Of a DNA stretch of 64,000 nt, positions 8,803 through 20,494 are shown one piece after another. Position 1 is the first letter of the stretch, and each line of letters starts with the position of its first letter. The translations under genes and the position numbers were made by a program. Source of the stretch: Diabrotica undecimpunctata (lineage: Eukaryota > Arthropoda > Insecta > Coleoptera > Chrysomelidae); the NCBI RefSeq assembly GCF_040954645.1, contig NC_092805.1, positions 69,363,186 through 69,427,185 on the forward strand, written 5' to 3'. The notes under the pieces are model-generated. The model made no database searches. It saw only the letters and a program-made list of their open reading frames with translations, and had not been told where the DNA came from.

Positions 8803-9030
8803 ACAAGTTGATATATATGTATTTTGTATTTGATGGATTTAGAAAAAATTGACGTTCACCCAACAACACGTTAGACATCTGTACATTAGCACTTATTGTT
8901 TAAGACTAAATAACATGCATGATTCAAAGTTTTTTTATACCTAATTTTTATCCCCACTCTTAAATTACTCATGTCATGTCGAAACATGTCCTTAATTGAA
9001 GTTGCTACATAAAATACGTCCGGTGTAAGC

Positions 9031-9415
9031 ACAAAATGTTAGGTGCAGTATTTAATAAACTCCATATATGCACAAAACGACAGGTACAACATTTAATAAG
9101 ACACTATATGCATAAAAAAACGCATAAGTGTTTGCTCCCGACTGCTCTCATACCAACCCATATCCAATATTCTCTCATGTGGTACAAATCGACAATAAAC
9201 TGGTTTTTGTTACAAATGGACAGGTTTAACAAACCGGTTTGCTTGTATCCCGACTGCTTCCATGCCAACCTCATAACTTTATATTCTCTTATATGCTACA
9301 AATCCACAGGTGCATCAAACTGGTTTTACAAATCCACAGGTGCAACAAACCGGTTTGCTCGTATCCGGACTGCTCTCATGCCAACCCCATATCCGATATC
9401 CTCCCATTTCTACTA
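9031..9415 (+). repeat. Imperfect tandem repeats of roughly 60-120 bp
   Basis: Recurring blocks include ACAAATCCACAGGTGCA, CAAACCGGTTTGCT, TATCCCGACTGCT and CATGCCAACC, each seen two to four times with small changes. The unit order is partly scrambled. The array lies just outside the Polinton genes and could be subterminal repeat sequence of that element. No coding frame is credible here. Confidence 0.6.
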
Positions 9416-9449
9416 ACTTCAAATATTCTGAAACGTTAAAATTTTAGGT

Positions 9450-11200
9450 ATCGAAAAATATAATAATCAAGAAAGGGAAAATATATTAATTGACGGAATG
9501 TTTTCAGAAAATATTGACCCAATGTTCCTATGTAAGGCCTTGATTATAGTAAACCGATCTATCAAACAATAAACTTATTATTACGTTTTTGTAGCTGAAC
9601 GCTAATTTCTTCGAAAATCTTTATAGGCCAATTAAGTTAGGATTTTATTTGACACAACCGTATAGATGGGTTTGACAGTTGAAATGTTGCAGTATGAGAG
9701 ATTAGATAGTACAGAATACTCTCATCTCGGGATTTATCAATTTTTTGACTCAAAAGATAACTTTTTCAGAAAAAAAAAGATACACAAATTGCGATATGCT
9801 AATAAACAAAAAAGTTATTGCAAAAAGGACAGCAAACTCGTTGTTTTTACATATTGTTAACACATTTTTTTTTATTAAGATTTATTTAAATGAACCTGAA
9901 CTTATGGGTTTTATTGCGTTTAAATTGTATGCAAAAATGGGCCAGATCGGTTGAATAGTTTTTGCAAAATTTAATTTGTTTATATGATTTTAAAATAAGC
10001 TAATTTCTGGTTAATAGTTTCTGGGTAATTATCTGGAATAACCGATGGAAAAATTACATTTATGTAGACCGAATGATTTAATAATAAATGGCACTTATTA
10101 AGCTTATAAAAATTTCAGTAACACCGTAGAATTAAGTTTAAATTAAATGGCAAAAAAAATATTCGAGAAGCTAGTTAAAAACATAACCTTTAGAAAAAAA
10201 AAGAGATTATACGACACTTAGGCACCAAGATAGCCCTTTTTTTATATCACTGTTACTTTAATTAACAACATTAATGGCTCAAATTAACAAATCTTTTATA
10301 TAGTTTTTAAGAAAACTTTTAGCAAACAAAATTATTAAAAATAGTTTAAACAGGAGTGGTGTAAACAAAGAGTACTTTGCGTTCTGGCTAGAGTAAAAGG
10401 AGTAAGGGTAGCTGACTGATGGGAGAGCCGCGCTCTCCAAAAATCCAACACGGGTTTAAAATAGAAAATAGAAAACCGTCGGAAAACAATACATAATATT
10501 ATATCGGGTTCTACTGTACTAAATTTGCTTTTTTTAACTGGTGTACAGTGTTTAAATAATGACATTTATCGTATTTTTATTGCAAAATTATCCAAAACAA
10601 AGCAGCTAATAACTACGGGATGAACAACCTTTTTTTTAGTCACTTTTTATTGCTATTTTTTATTTATTTAAAATATAATTATAATAAATAAATATTATTT
10701 ATCCACAGTATTAAATATTTATATATAAAAAAATTGACATGTACTCTTTAAATTTGATCAGTATTTTAGTATTAAAAAATTATTTTTCGATCAAAAAATT
10801 GTATTTTACCTATATATCATATTTTTAAAAAATATAACTTCTTAAAGTTTAAAGTCAATAATTGAATTTGCCTCGCATATTTATTATAGTTCTGATAGTA
10901 TAGGCTCACTGGTAGGAAAAATATTACCATTATATATTTTTGAAAATCTTATTAGAAATGGTTCTCTAATAACAAAAGTGCATGTTGCCAAGTGAAAATG
11001 ATGGTCAAAAATGGTTTAAGCAATTTTTTAAACAAATTGTTAAATTAATTTTTTTTTGTTGACCGTAACAGGTGTTTGTAGGTTTATTAGTTTATTCTGG
11101 CCAAAAAATGTTCTTGGTAACTTCTTTTGTTAAGTTGTTAACAATAACTTTATAGCAACCCATTGTTTTTTAATTGTCGAAACCACAAAATATGATATTT
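9450..11200. other. AT-rich sequence without a recognised gene
   Basis: I see only short chance frames here, plus A/T runs such as those near 10680-10860. No protein motif, RNA gene or clear repeat was recognised. Confidence 0.5.
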
Positions 11201-11204
11201 TTAA

Positions 11205-13385
11205 AGAAGTTATACCGACGAGATACAACAAACTATGGTTACACTTGGTATGGTACACAATGTCATGTCATACCCGCACACGCACCACACTTCGGAGGAC
11301 TGTGTGAAAGTGCCGTACAAATAATGAAACACCACCTTAAGTGAGTCATATGGGAAGCAGTGCTAACATACGAGAAATTAAGCGCGGTATTAGCCCAAAT
11401 AAAACCTTTATGAACATTATGTACTACTACAGAGGACCCAGACGGGAAAATAGCAATAACTCCAACACATTTCCTAATAAGAAAGGAAATCTCACCAAAT
11501 AGGGAAGAAGAATAAATAACCTATCTAACCATGCCGATTAGATAAAGACAGAGAAAATCAAGAGAGATTTTTTGATTATTTGAGGACAGGAATACTTACA
11601 CCAACTTCAACAGAGAAACAAATGGCAGAAGACACAACAGAACATAAAAGATAACGAAGTGGTCATATTAAAAGAACAAAAAAACATCCCCAGGAAAATG
11701 GCCGTTAGTAAGAATAGTATACACTCTCCCAGACTCTAAGGAACTGACACGAGTAGTTAGACTAAAAAGGACAAACGAGAAACTAATAAAGAGACCGATA
11801 CTTAAATTAATAAGACTCGAAGAAGAAAACCAAGCAAAACCGAAAATTAGCCCGGTGAAACCCAAAACAGAATAATTTATCGAAACATTAGGAGATGTGG
11901 TTATAAGACAGGGGAACTTTTAGAATAATCGTATAACTGGAGAAATGCAGAATACGAAAAGACGAACAAATGATAGAAACAACGATAAAAGGATTACATG
12001 ACATGTGTCTAACTACAAACATAATAAATTAAGATGACATACTAGATAAATTGGATGAAGGAATAGGAAGAGCAAAATGATTAGTAAATCACTGTCAATC
12101 GAAGTAAAACAAAGGAAAAAGAGAGGAGTATTAGGAACTGTACTAACATCCCTTTTTGGAGTTAACTATGAATCATATAGGGATTCGATAATAATCAAAG
12201 GAAACTAGTAAAAGGAGCACAACATCAGACAAGGATTATAATAGAAACAATAGCATTAATTAACTATACGGAAATGAGTATAAAAAGACACCTTAACAGA
12301 TTTCAAGATGCACTCATACAAGTGAGGCAAGAAATATATCAAAGGCTTAACGCCGTAACGGAGAAAACAAAAACATTAAAGAAAAAATATATTACACTTA
12401 GAAAACAAACGATCGCTCAACATGTAATGGAATTCATACAGGAATACATATAAATATACAAAGGGATATTTAATTTACAAAACAACTGCGGGCATTTTAT
12501 AGATAAAGAAAAGGCACGGCAGGTCCTATCTCAAGGTGTAAAAATACGAACACACCCCATAATCGACACCAAAGTCAATACTGATGACAAATACATAACA
12601 GTTATGGGGTACTTCATAGCAACGAGTCAGAACAAATACCAAATGCTAAAGATTACATCTATACTGCTGAAAATGGAGGGGATCGCGATGTTCTCGTTTC
12701 CCACCCCAAGGAATCTACTAATCTATTACTAGATTATAAAACACACCTTTACTTCGAACTATCCATTGAATAAAGAGAGAGAGATATCTACGATTACCGA
12801 AAACGCAAATGGTGTGCTCACCGGTCGCTATAATTAACATGGATACTAGACCTCACTGTAAATTAGATGAGCGCTACAATCGAATCAAAAACAGCACTTG
12901 TCCTGTGATCCATTCAGTGCAAGAAGCTCAATGTGAAAAGATAAGTATTTCCAATTTATGGTTAGTTATAACGCCTAACACGCTTCACATATCCATTATA
13001 TGTGACGGGTCCAGAACGGAGCAGATCATCGACAGGGTCAGCTTTCTGAAACGGTCACCAAGTTGCATAGTCCAGACGAGAAACGTCACATTACTCACAA
13101 CCAGCAAAGTATTTAAAGGCACCTATCACCCCCGCTACTCAAATGTCTGAGCGACCCAGTCGGTAACAAATAAAAATCCCTGATGGTCGCATAAACATTT
13201 AAGGGGAGGAACTACAGCATACAGACATAGACGAAATGGCTCTAGGAGATGAACTTAGCAGTAGACAGTGACAATTCTTCAGAAGTTCACATTGGCAATC
13301 ATTAATTGCTACTGGAGCCACGACGTCAATTGTAGTTATCGGACTCATGGTGCTATGGTTCTATGGAAGTACCGACGACCCGTAG
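11205..13385 (+). mobile_element. BEL/Pao retrotransposon, 3' half, with env-like region
   Basis: The 5' end reads as the C-terminal integrase of BEL/Pao elements: an HAPHFGGLCESAV motif, then TYEKLSAVLAQI and TPTHFLIRKEI. The DUF5641 region follows (YLHQLQQRNKWQKTQQN, then PDSKELTRVVRLKR) with several frame changes. The element continues into an env-like region (separate entry). Gag, protease and reverse transcriptase are missing, so it is truncated at about 11205. I could not place an LTR with confidence. The whole stretch is full of stops and frameshifts and is an old copy. Confidence 0.7.
12100..13385 (+). pseudogene. Envelope-like pseudogene of the BEL/Pao element
   Basis: Downstream of the integrase, frames show RGVLGTVLTSLFGVNYESYRD (a basic stretch followed by a hydrophobic stretch, as at an insect retroelement Env cleavage/fusion region), then YIQEYI, then a cysteine-bearing segment (STCPVIHSVQEAQCEKISIS, later PSCIVQTRNVTLLTT at 12.9-13.1 kb). 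Near 13290-13385 a hydrophobic run with VVIGLMVLWFYG looks like a transmembrane anchor just before a stop. The order fits the Env of env-bearing BEL/Pao or errantivirus-like elements. It is heavily broken and cannot encode a protein. Assignment is by pattern only. Confidence 0.45.
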
Positions 13386-13589
13386 TAAACTATAGGCACT
13401 CAAAGCGAGGAGTTTAAAGGGTGACCACAAACTATCGACTCTGACTCCCAGCCAGGGAGCATTAGACCAGAGACAAACTGACCTCACCACCCACATTTTA
13501 GTGAGGGAAATTCAGTGTCAAGGGTAGATTAACGGTGCAAATCTATTCTTCTGAACTAGGCTGGAATAACCTGGATTATCAGTTATTTT

Positions 13590-14382
13590 CTAAGCTTTCT
13601 TAAATTAAATGTTCAAGTAACCACTATTTTGACAATGGACGCAAAAAGTATTATATTTATCAGGACAATCTTTATTTTCTTCATTCCGACATTTACATTG
13701 AGTAGCCGAATGACCATAACGCAAACACTGGCAACATTGCATAATCGGACTGACAAATACCTTGACCGGACATCTAATTTTATTAATGTAGATAAATTAG
13801 GGCATTAATTTGCCCTCAAAAGTAACCGCAATCATCTGTCTTGAGACTCTCTCTGATATACCGTCTTTTTGTATTAATCCAGTCATTCTTTGGACTTTTT
13901 TAATCTTTACATTTGATTCAATAGTATTTAGGAGTTTATTTTCACTGAAAGTAGTGTCAACAGCGCGAACTAAACCTCTTTTTTCTGTTAAATAATTAGG
14001 TATAAATGCAGCTAAAATATTTTTTTCAAAAAAGATTCTTCTAACAGCCTATTTGCAACCAGTCCCGAATCTACTTCGATTTTAATTCTAGTCCTGCCAA
14101 CACTAACAATTTCAGTTGTATTTTTGTCATAGTCTGCGACAGAACTTAATTTTTCTCCTGTTTTCAAAGGATGAAGACGAACTAAATTTAAGTCAGTATG
14201 CTGAACAAAAATTAAATACGGTCTTGTATCAGTATCGCTAAATCGATTGGAAGTATTTAAACCTGACTTGTTTGTTTATATTTTTGAGGAGTAGATGGCA
14301 AGTTTTGATTGTCATCATTAACAGTATATTTAATGTTGGTGTTCCGTTTTGCATCTATGTTTATTTCATACTCATTTGTCAT
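13590..14382 (-). pseudogene. CCHC gag-like ORF1 of a non-LTR retrotransposon
   Basis: From an ATG at 14382 the minus strand reads MTNEYEINIDAKRNT, then in shifting frames HTDLNLVRLHPLKTG, IVSVGRTRIKIEVDS, a middle domain, and finally CCQCLRYGHSATQCKC, a CX2CX4HX4C-type zinc knuckle. This is the layout of ORF1 (gag-like) of Jockey-type elements, which coats the RNA. No ORF2 (endonuclease/reverse transcriptase) follows on this strand, so the 3' part has been lost, unlike the usual 5' truncation. Several frameshifts and stops are present. Confidence 0.6.
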
Positions 14383-14389
14383 AATAATA

Positions 14390-15585
14390 ATATATTAATT
14401 TTGTATCTGTATTCAAACATACGCGCCACTGACTAGAGCGATTCATGGTTTTAGCCGTTGAAGGAGAAGCCAGCTTTGGCGCGAACAACTTCACTTGGCT
14501 CTGAACACTAGAGCAAGTCAGCCGCTATTCTGTACCGTCGGCTTATTTACTGTAATTTGTATAAAGTACGTAACAAAAGTGTATCAAAACTCTTACAATT
14601 TTCTTCATGACCCATCGCGTCGGATAAATCAGCGGTTATCAAAGACATTTGTGCAGTTTGATTCAATCTAAATTCAGTTAATTAGCCAGCAAGTTGTCCT
14701 CTTCGGTTCGAGAGGGTGGAGTCAAATGGTTACAAGTAACGGTTACAACCTTAGGGCGATTCCTGTAAGAGCTATGATTCAAGCTGCTAACAGTCTACCC
14801 AGCATCACATCCAGCACCGTAGCGGAAAGTATCTGTAGTCTTTCATCTAGTGCGCAGATAGAACTTCATCTGGTCAACAACACACCTAGTCAAAGTAAGT
14901 GAGCCATTCCCATCTCTATTTCATATACAATTCTTTCTACTTGTGTCGAGATATTTTCGCGGTTAAATGTCGTTTGGGTCTATTATTTTAGGCGCCAAAT
15001 ATCTATACCCTGGCCGCTGAAAACATGGAATCCAAGGTCGCATGATCACTCAATGCAAGCATCGACAGGCGCTCGAAACTAGACCTTATGGGAAACTGTT
15101 TACACCGTCATTATTTGTGTTATGATACTATAACTTAAATGTTTTATGTATCATGATTTGTGTTTCACTTTCGCCGGCTGGTGAATTTTGTGAAAATGTT
15201 TAAAATTAATGTAAATCAATAACCTCTAAAAAACGGTATAAATATATTATAGCAACATTGTTAGTTCGTTTTTGTTGAGCGGTGTAAACGTGGGAAAAGT
15301 GATAACATAGGAAGAGGAATATTTAAGAGTGCGTGCCATTCACATGATCATTCCATCTTTTCAGCGGCTCAACTATAGTCGGTCACAATAATATTTCGTC
15401 ACAATAAAAAACCTGTTTATTTGGTAAAACATAGATTTTATTACTCAAATATTTCATTAAAAATGTACAAAAAACCTGTTTTGCTTCGGAAACAACTATT
15501 AATTGCATATACCTGATAAAAAATACAGCCCAATTAACTCTTAAATAAAGCTCCCTACTATCGAGTTACTCCATTTCAAAGGGTC
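14390..15585. other. Unassigned sequence between two retroelements
   Basis: This stretch is less AT-rich than its surroundings (for example 14450-14880). It may hold the 5' untranslated region of the minus-strand ORF1 element and the 5' LTR/leader of the BEL/Pao element that starts at about 15.6 kb. I could not find matching repeats to prove either. Confidence 0.35.
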
Positions 15586-16024
15586 ATATGGGGGGTGGCT
15601 TGAGTATCATAATACCTATGATAGTCTAATTCACAAAAATTCTTCGATTAATTTAATTCAGAAGTTCCATTATCTTTGGGCATCTCTAGGTGGAGAAGCT
15701 GCACAGGTTATCAGCTAATTAGAGATTTCGGCCGCAAATTACTATATAGCATGGAACTTACTATGCGAAAGGTTTGCAAACACGCGTCTTTTGAGCTACA
15801 GTCACACAAAGGCCTTATTTGATTTGCAACCTATTCCAAAAGAATCTTTTACTCATCTTCGTTAACTAGTTGACAATGTTTCGAAAAACTTGCGTTCACT
15901 AGAATGTCTTCAGCAATTCTTGGGACATTCTGTTAATATTCATGATAGCAAGCAAGTTAGATGCCCTCACTGTGAGGGAATGGGAATCATATAGATCCAG
16001 AGGTGATCTTCCTATCTTTAAGAA

Positions 16025-16603
16025 ATGATCGCATTCTTGAAAGGCAAAGCTGATCTTCTAGAGAAGCTAGAAGTATCGAAAGTTACCTATAAATCGGACA
16101 GGCAGTCCAAATTCTCAAGGCAGCCGCAATATTTTCTCTCGTTCAATAGAAAAGCATGTACGTTCTGCAAAGATCATAAAATATATAACTGCGCTAAATT
16201 CTTGGGGGCTTCGACCGAAGAGCGAATCAAACATGCTAGGGATTTAAAACTTTGTACAAATTGCCCTTATTCTGGCCATTTTAGTTCCAAATGCAAATAT
16301 GGAGCGTGTAAAAAATATAAGGCAAAACACTATAGTTTGTTACATTTAGATAAACAATCCGTTCACACTACCGATACTAATCAGCGGGTGGAGTCTGAAC
16401 CTGAACACCAAGTGTCCCTTTCAGCTCACTCGAATGTAGCTCAATCAATTTTGTCTACAGCTATCGTTCAAATATTCGATAAAAACGGTAGAGTTCATCA
16501 ATGTAGGGCTCTTCTTGATTGTGGCTCTCAATCAAATCTCAGAACGAGAGAATTAGCTAATAAGCTACGCTATCAAGGTCCGAGGTCAATATCTCTATTG
16601 TGA
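16025..16603 (+). pseudogene. BEL/Pao gag zinc knuckles and protease start
   Basis: The frame holds two cysteine/histidine clusters (CTFCKDHKIYNCAKFL and CTNCPYSGHFSSKCKYGAC), the paired zinc knuckles typical of BEL/Pao gag. They are followed by CRALLDCGSQSNLRTRELA, the DUF1758-type protease active site, in which DCG replaces the usual DTG. The frame closes at 16603 and the protein continues in an overlapping frame from 16600, so a frameshift separates them. Role: capsid/nucleocapsid and polyprotein cleavage. Confidence 0.7.
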
Positions 16604-17466
16604 GGATAGGTTATGCAGTCTTAAACATTCGATCTAAGTGCACAGCGAAGATTCAGTCAAGGCAGTCTTCGTTTTCTACATCCCTTTCATGTCTCGTAGT
16701 CAATAGAATCTGCGATAGAATTCCAGCATATAGTTTCGACATTGGAGACTTAGATATTTCACGTCATTTAAGGCTAGCAGATCCAGATTTTCATGTTGCT
16801 TCAAAAATCGACATTCTGATAGGTGTTGACACCTTATGGAAAATATTGTGTGTAGGACAATTCAGTCTAGGTCCTTCTGCTCCAGTCATGCAAAAACTTT
16901 CAGTAGAAATGATTTTAAGTCATGACTTAAATGTTCAGATTCAAAAATTCTGGGAACTCGAAGAGTACACGGAACCTGTACTCTCCGAGGAAAATTTAAT
17001 ATGCGAAAAACACTTCTCCTCAACGGTAAAGAGAAATGACGAAGGTCGCTTTATCATCAATATACCTCTAAGGAGTTCCGTTAAAAATATAGGTGATTCA
17101 AAGCGACAGGCATCAATACGTTTTCTCAACTTGGAGAAAAAACTTCATAAAAATGACACCCTAAAAAGAATGTATACCGAATTTATGGAAGAATACCTAC
17201 AACTTGGTCACATGTCCAAGGTTGATGAAAGTCAACAGAGCTTTTCGTATTATCTTCCCCATCAGGGGATCTTAAAAGATAACAGTCTCACCACAAAGCT
17301 TCGTGTGGTGTTCGACGGTTTCTTTCCATCTTCTTCTGGTCTTTCAATAAATGACATTCAAATTTCGGGTCCTACCATTCAGGACGATTTATTCTTAATT
17401 TTATTTCGTTTTCGACAACATGCATTTGTTGTGTCTGCAAATGTATCGTCAGTTGCTCGTAAATAA
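16600..17466 (+). pseudogene. BEL/Pao protease C-terminus and first part of reverse transcriptase
   Basis: The frame reads DFHVASKIDILIGVDTLWKI (protease end), a linker with ELEEYTEPVLSEENLICEKHF, and YYLPHQGILKDNSLTTKLRVVFDG followed by SGPTIQDDLFLILFRFRQHAFVVSANV, the fingers/palm start of a BEL reverse transcriptase. It breaks at 17466 at the LINE junction, just before the first catalytic-Asp region would continue. The matching remainder resumes at 18344. Confidence 0.75.
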
Positions 17467-18343
17467 ATGGGGTTTAAAGAGATAAATAACACCAAAAGAA
17501 GGATGCTAAATAGAGTTTTCCAATCGGTGGTAACCTACGCTGCCCCCGTGTGGTGTAGTGTACTAAACACTGCAAAATACGCTAAGCTGATGGAGACTTT
17601 GCAAAGGCGAATGCTCCTCAGGGTATCTAGCACATATAGGACAGTTTCAAATGAGACTCTATATGTCATTGGAGCGGTAATATCAATCGTTTTGTTGTGC
17701 AAAGAGCCAGCGAGGGTATATCCGAGGAGGATGGATTTAAATATAGATGAAAATGTGAGAGAAAGAACGATAGTAGAGTGGCAGAGAGAATGGGCGAATG
17801 ATAGCGGAAAGGCAAGGTGAGAGGGAGATAGACAAATGAGAGCAGAGATTTCGAGAGGCGAATCGGTTTCGGGCTGAATGAGAGAAACATTGTAACATAA
17901 TGTTAAGAGGAGAGAAAGAATGGAGGGAAGTACACTGTCTGGTGAGATGAAGAAAAAGGAACAGGAGGACAGGGGAGGAAATTGAGCCAGGGATTTGAAA
18001 TTTATGGTTAATATTATTTATTAGTTTATGGCCTAACGTCTGAAACATTTTCTGATTTATGGTAATAGGTATGGTTATTTATAAATTTTTAGTTTTTTAT
18101 TTTAGTTGTTCATTGAGTGGCAAGACCACCTCTCTGGAACGGTGGTTAGAGTTTTAGCCGGAACATGGTTAATCCGGCACTACCTTAGGGTCTTCTGGCC
18201 GAGTATCCTACTCGGCCGAAAGATGCCAGGGTGTCTTGTTCAGTGACGTAGATGTCCAAAAAAGATTTCCCCCACCGTTGCCTGTCAGAATTCAATGGAT
18301 ACCTTCTTAGGCTCTTACTGGAATCTGGCAATACGGCAAAAAA
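17467..18343 (+). mobile_element. R1-like LINE, 5'-truncated copy A inside the BEL reverse transcriptase
   Basis: The coding part (17467-17820) reads TKRRMLNRVFQSVVTYAAPVWCS, MLLRVSSTYRTVSNETLYVIGA and IVEWQREWANDSGKAR, the reverse-transcriptase tail of an R1-clade element. A deletion removes the CCHC region present in copy B at 49.4-49.6 kb. The 3' UTR (18000-18335) matches the 55.76-56.10 kb segment closely, including ATCTGGCAATACGRCAA before an A run. The copy lies between halves of the BEL reverse transcriptase. A target duplication is not distinguishable from the A-rich tail. Confidence 0.78.
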
Positions 18344-19830
18344 AAGTGGTCGTGGATCCTGAACAACGACCACTTCGGCAAATTTTCTGACATTCTTCTC
18401 CTTCTGATACTCAGAGCACATATCAGCTAAATACGATCACATATGGAACAGCTTCAGCTTCGTTTCAGGTCATTCGTTGCTTGTTACAGTTAGCATCCGA
18501 GAATAAAGATCTTCACCCTACTGCTTTTAAGATCATCAAGCGAGATTTCTATGTTGATGATATTCTAACAAGTGGAGCTTGCGCAGAGTCATTGTAAAAT
18601 GTGTGCAAGGATATCAACAATATCTTAAACATAGGGTGTTTTGAGTTGAGGAAGTGGGTATTGAATGGTCCGGTAATTTTTAATAAAATTCAAAGTTCCA
18701 AGTGTCTATAAAATCTAAAATCATTCGGTGGAGAAGAAAAGGTAGTGGTACTTGGTCTAAATTGGATATGTGATCCGGACACACTAACATATAAGGTAGC
18801 TGATTTACCTAATCCTAATACGGTAACGAAGAGAATAATTCTTTCTGGTATTTCTCAGATCTATTATCCTCTTGGGCTGCTTAGCGCTTGCACAATTACG
18901 GCCAAGATTATAATGCAAATTCTTTGGCAAGAAAAGCAAGGCTGAGATGAATCTGTTCCCCAAATCATTTTTACGTAGTGGCAGTATTTCAAGGAGGAAT
19001 TACTTAATTATTAAATTAAATAATGTCATACCTACGTAAAATTAAGGGATTCGATTTCTTGTGAGCTACATGGTTTTTCTGATGCCAGCAGCAAGGCATA
19101 TGGTGCTGCAATCTATGTTAACAATGTTGATTCTGACGGACATGTTTTGGTTCATCCGTTATGCGCAAAATTCAAGGTTGCACCGCTAAAGGTGATTAGC
19201 ATACCTCGTTTGCAATTGTGCGACGCATTTTTAGTTGCTCGTCTGTCTGAAAGGGTAATCAAGTCCTTAGATATTAATTTCGATAAAGTATTTCATTGGT
19301 CTGATTCTACTTTTCTACGTTTGTAGGAAATCGTGTCGCTGAGATTCAGACCAAAATGGAGAGGAAAAGTTGGCGCCACGTAGTTTCGAAGGACAATCCT
19401 GCTGATCTTGCTTCTCTTGGAATTAGTCCCCAATTACGCATGTCTTCTAACTTATGGTGGCATAGAACTTCCTGGCTGAAATCAAATATTTATCCTACAT
19501 AATTTGCTCTTCCAGATGATATTCCGGAGTTAAAGAATGCCGAGGTCATTACTTTGTCTGGCACATTAGACTTTTCATTAATAAAGCAATTCTCTAGTTT
19601 AATTAAGTTAAAGAGATGTACTGCCTCATCCTGAGATTCATTAATAATTGCAAAGAATAATTGCATGAGAGAGCTTCAGGTGCTTTAACTTCTCAGGAGG
19701 TTTAGAACGCTATGCTTTACCTAGTAAGGATAGTTCAGAATTAATGTTTCTCAGAAGAAATTCGCAATTTGACAAAAAGGGGGCCTGTAAGCCCAAAAAG
19801 CAAACTCATTTCGTTGCAACCGTTTCTCGA
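18344..19830 (+). pseudogene. BEL/Pao reverse transcriptase C-terminus, RNase H and linker
   Basis: Right after the LINE tail, a frame gives VVVDPEQRPLRQIF, then AFKIIKRDFYVDDILTSGA with the catalytic YVDD. Next come VVLGLNWICDPDTLTYKVA and IYYPLGLLSACTITAKI, then the RNase H start ELHGFSDASSKAYGAAIYVN with its DAS motif. The tail (SSNLWWHRTSWLKSNI, PDDIPELKNAEV) belongs to the pre-integrase linker. At least three frameshifts and several stops are present. The BEL sequence fades at about 19.83 kb, where an RTE-like fragment begins. Confidence 0.72.
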
Positions 19831-19869
19831 TTCAAATCGAATACTTGAAAGAATACAGAAAGCTGATTG

Positions 19870-20185
19870 AATATGAAGAACATGAAGAGAGATCATTAGA
19901 AGACCAATGGAACCTAATAAGTAGAACCAGATTAACTGCAGCCAAATCGATGCTAGGAACAAAAAAAATGGAAAGATGACCAATGCTTTGATGATGAGTG
20001 TAAGGAGGCAGTTGAAGAAAGAAATTAAGCACATACAATATATTTGACTAGACGAAGTAGAGAAAAAAAACTGATATTTGAAACAAAAGGCGAATAGCTG
20101 ATAAACTGTGTAGACAAACAAATAGAAACCACATAAGCAAACATTTAATAGAAATGGAAATAAACTTTAAAGAAGAAAAAACAAG

Positions 20186-20235
<50 letters not shown>

Positions 20236-20494
20236 TTATTAAACAAATAAAACAAGGGTATCAACGAAAAACTAATCTGTACAGCAATGAAAACGGCGAA
20301 ATAACCAGCAACACTAAAGAAATTAAAGGAACTTGGAAAACATATTTTGAGAAACTACTGACCAAAAACTCTCACAATGCTTATGTAGAATACACAGAAA
20401 ACGAGCTATTGGAGGAGGCAGAAAATGAAGAGAATGAAATAACAAAACCAGTTATTACCGAGGTATTGCTTAAAGTGCCAATAACTGTACTCAA
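19870..20494 (+). pseudogene. RTE-like LINE fragment with (TA)n insertion
   Basis: Frames read LEDQWNLISRTRLTAAKSMLG, a region of basic residues, and after a TA microsatellite (20189-20232) KFIKQIKQGYQRKTNLYSNE, EIKGTWKTYFEKLLTKNS and ITKPVITEVLLKVP. This is the linker between endonuclease and reverse transcriptase of RTE-type elements. The fragment stops at the truncated 5' LTR of the Gypsy element at 20495. It is a remnant of a different copy from the RTE at 24.2 kb. Confidence 0.6.

Larger units (their letters stand above)
1..8850. mobile_element. Polinton/Maverick (adintovirus-like) element, partial
   Basis: Ten gene remnants in this stretch form a recognisable Polinton set: major capsid (partial), penton-type minor capsid, adenain-like protease, PLA2/pX-like core protein, FtsK/HerA-type packaging ATPase, a DUF8207-like protein, two small paralogues, a retroviral-type integrase and a conserved hypothetical. 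The capsid genes lie on the minus strand and the ATPase-to-integrase block on the plus strand, diverging from a 62-bp spacer at 2068-2129. No protein-primed DNA polymerase B is present; it should lie left of the window. I could not delimit the terminal inverted repeat, so the right end near 8.85 kb is approximate. Stops and frameshifts in several genes make it a dead copy. Confidence 0.88.
15590..19830 (+). mobile_element. BEL/Pao retrotransposon (gag-pol), interrupted by a LINE
   Basis: Domains appear in BEL order: DUF1759-type gag (NLIQKFHYLWASLGGEAAQV at 15.65 kb), two zinc knuckles and the DUF1758 aspartic protease (16.1-16.6 kb), reverse transcriptase (17.2-17.46 kb, resuming at 18.34 kb), RNase H and part of the integrase region (19.0-19.83 kb). 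An R1-like LINE splits the reverse transcriptase at 17467-18343. Stops and frameshifts occur throughout. LTRs were not identified. It is a different copy from the 11.2-13.4 kb remnant. Confidence 0.78.

Noticed and set aside
10335..10565. 76-residue minus-strand frame
   Set aside because: No recognisable motif and no supporting neighbours; probably chance.
14690..14760. Possible tRNA because of a GGTTCGAG string
   Set aside because: No matching acceptor stem, D arm or anticodon arm can be formed around it.
18344..18375. 10-bp inverted repeat (AAGTGGTCGT...ACGACCACTT)
   Set aside because: Both arms are part of expected BEL reverse-transcriptase coding sequence, so it was not counted among the fold-back palindromes.
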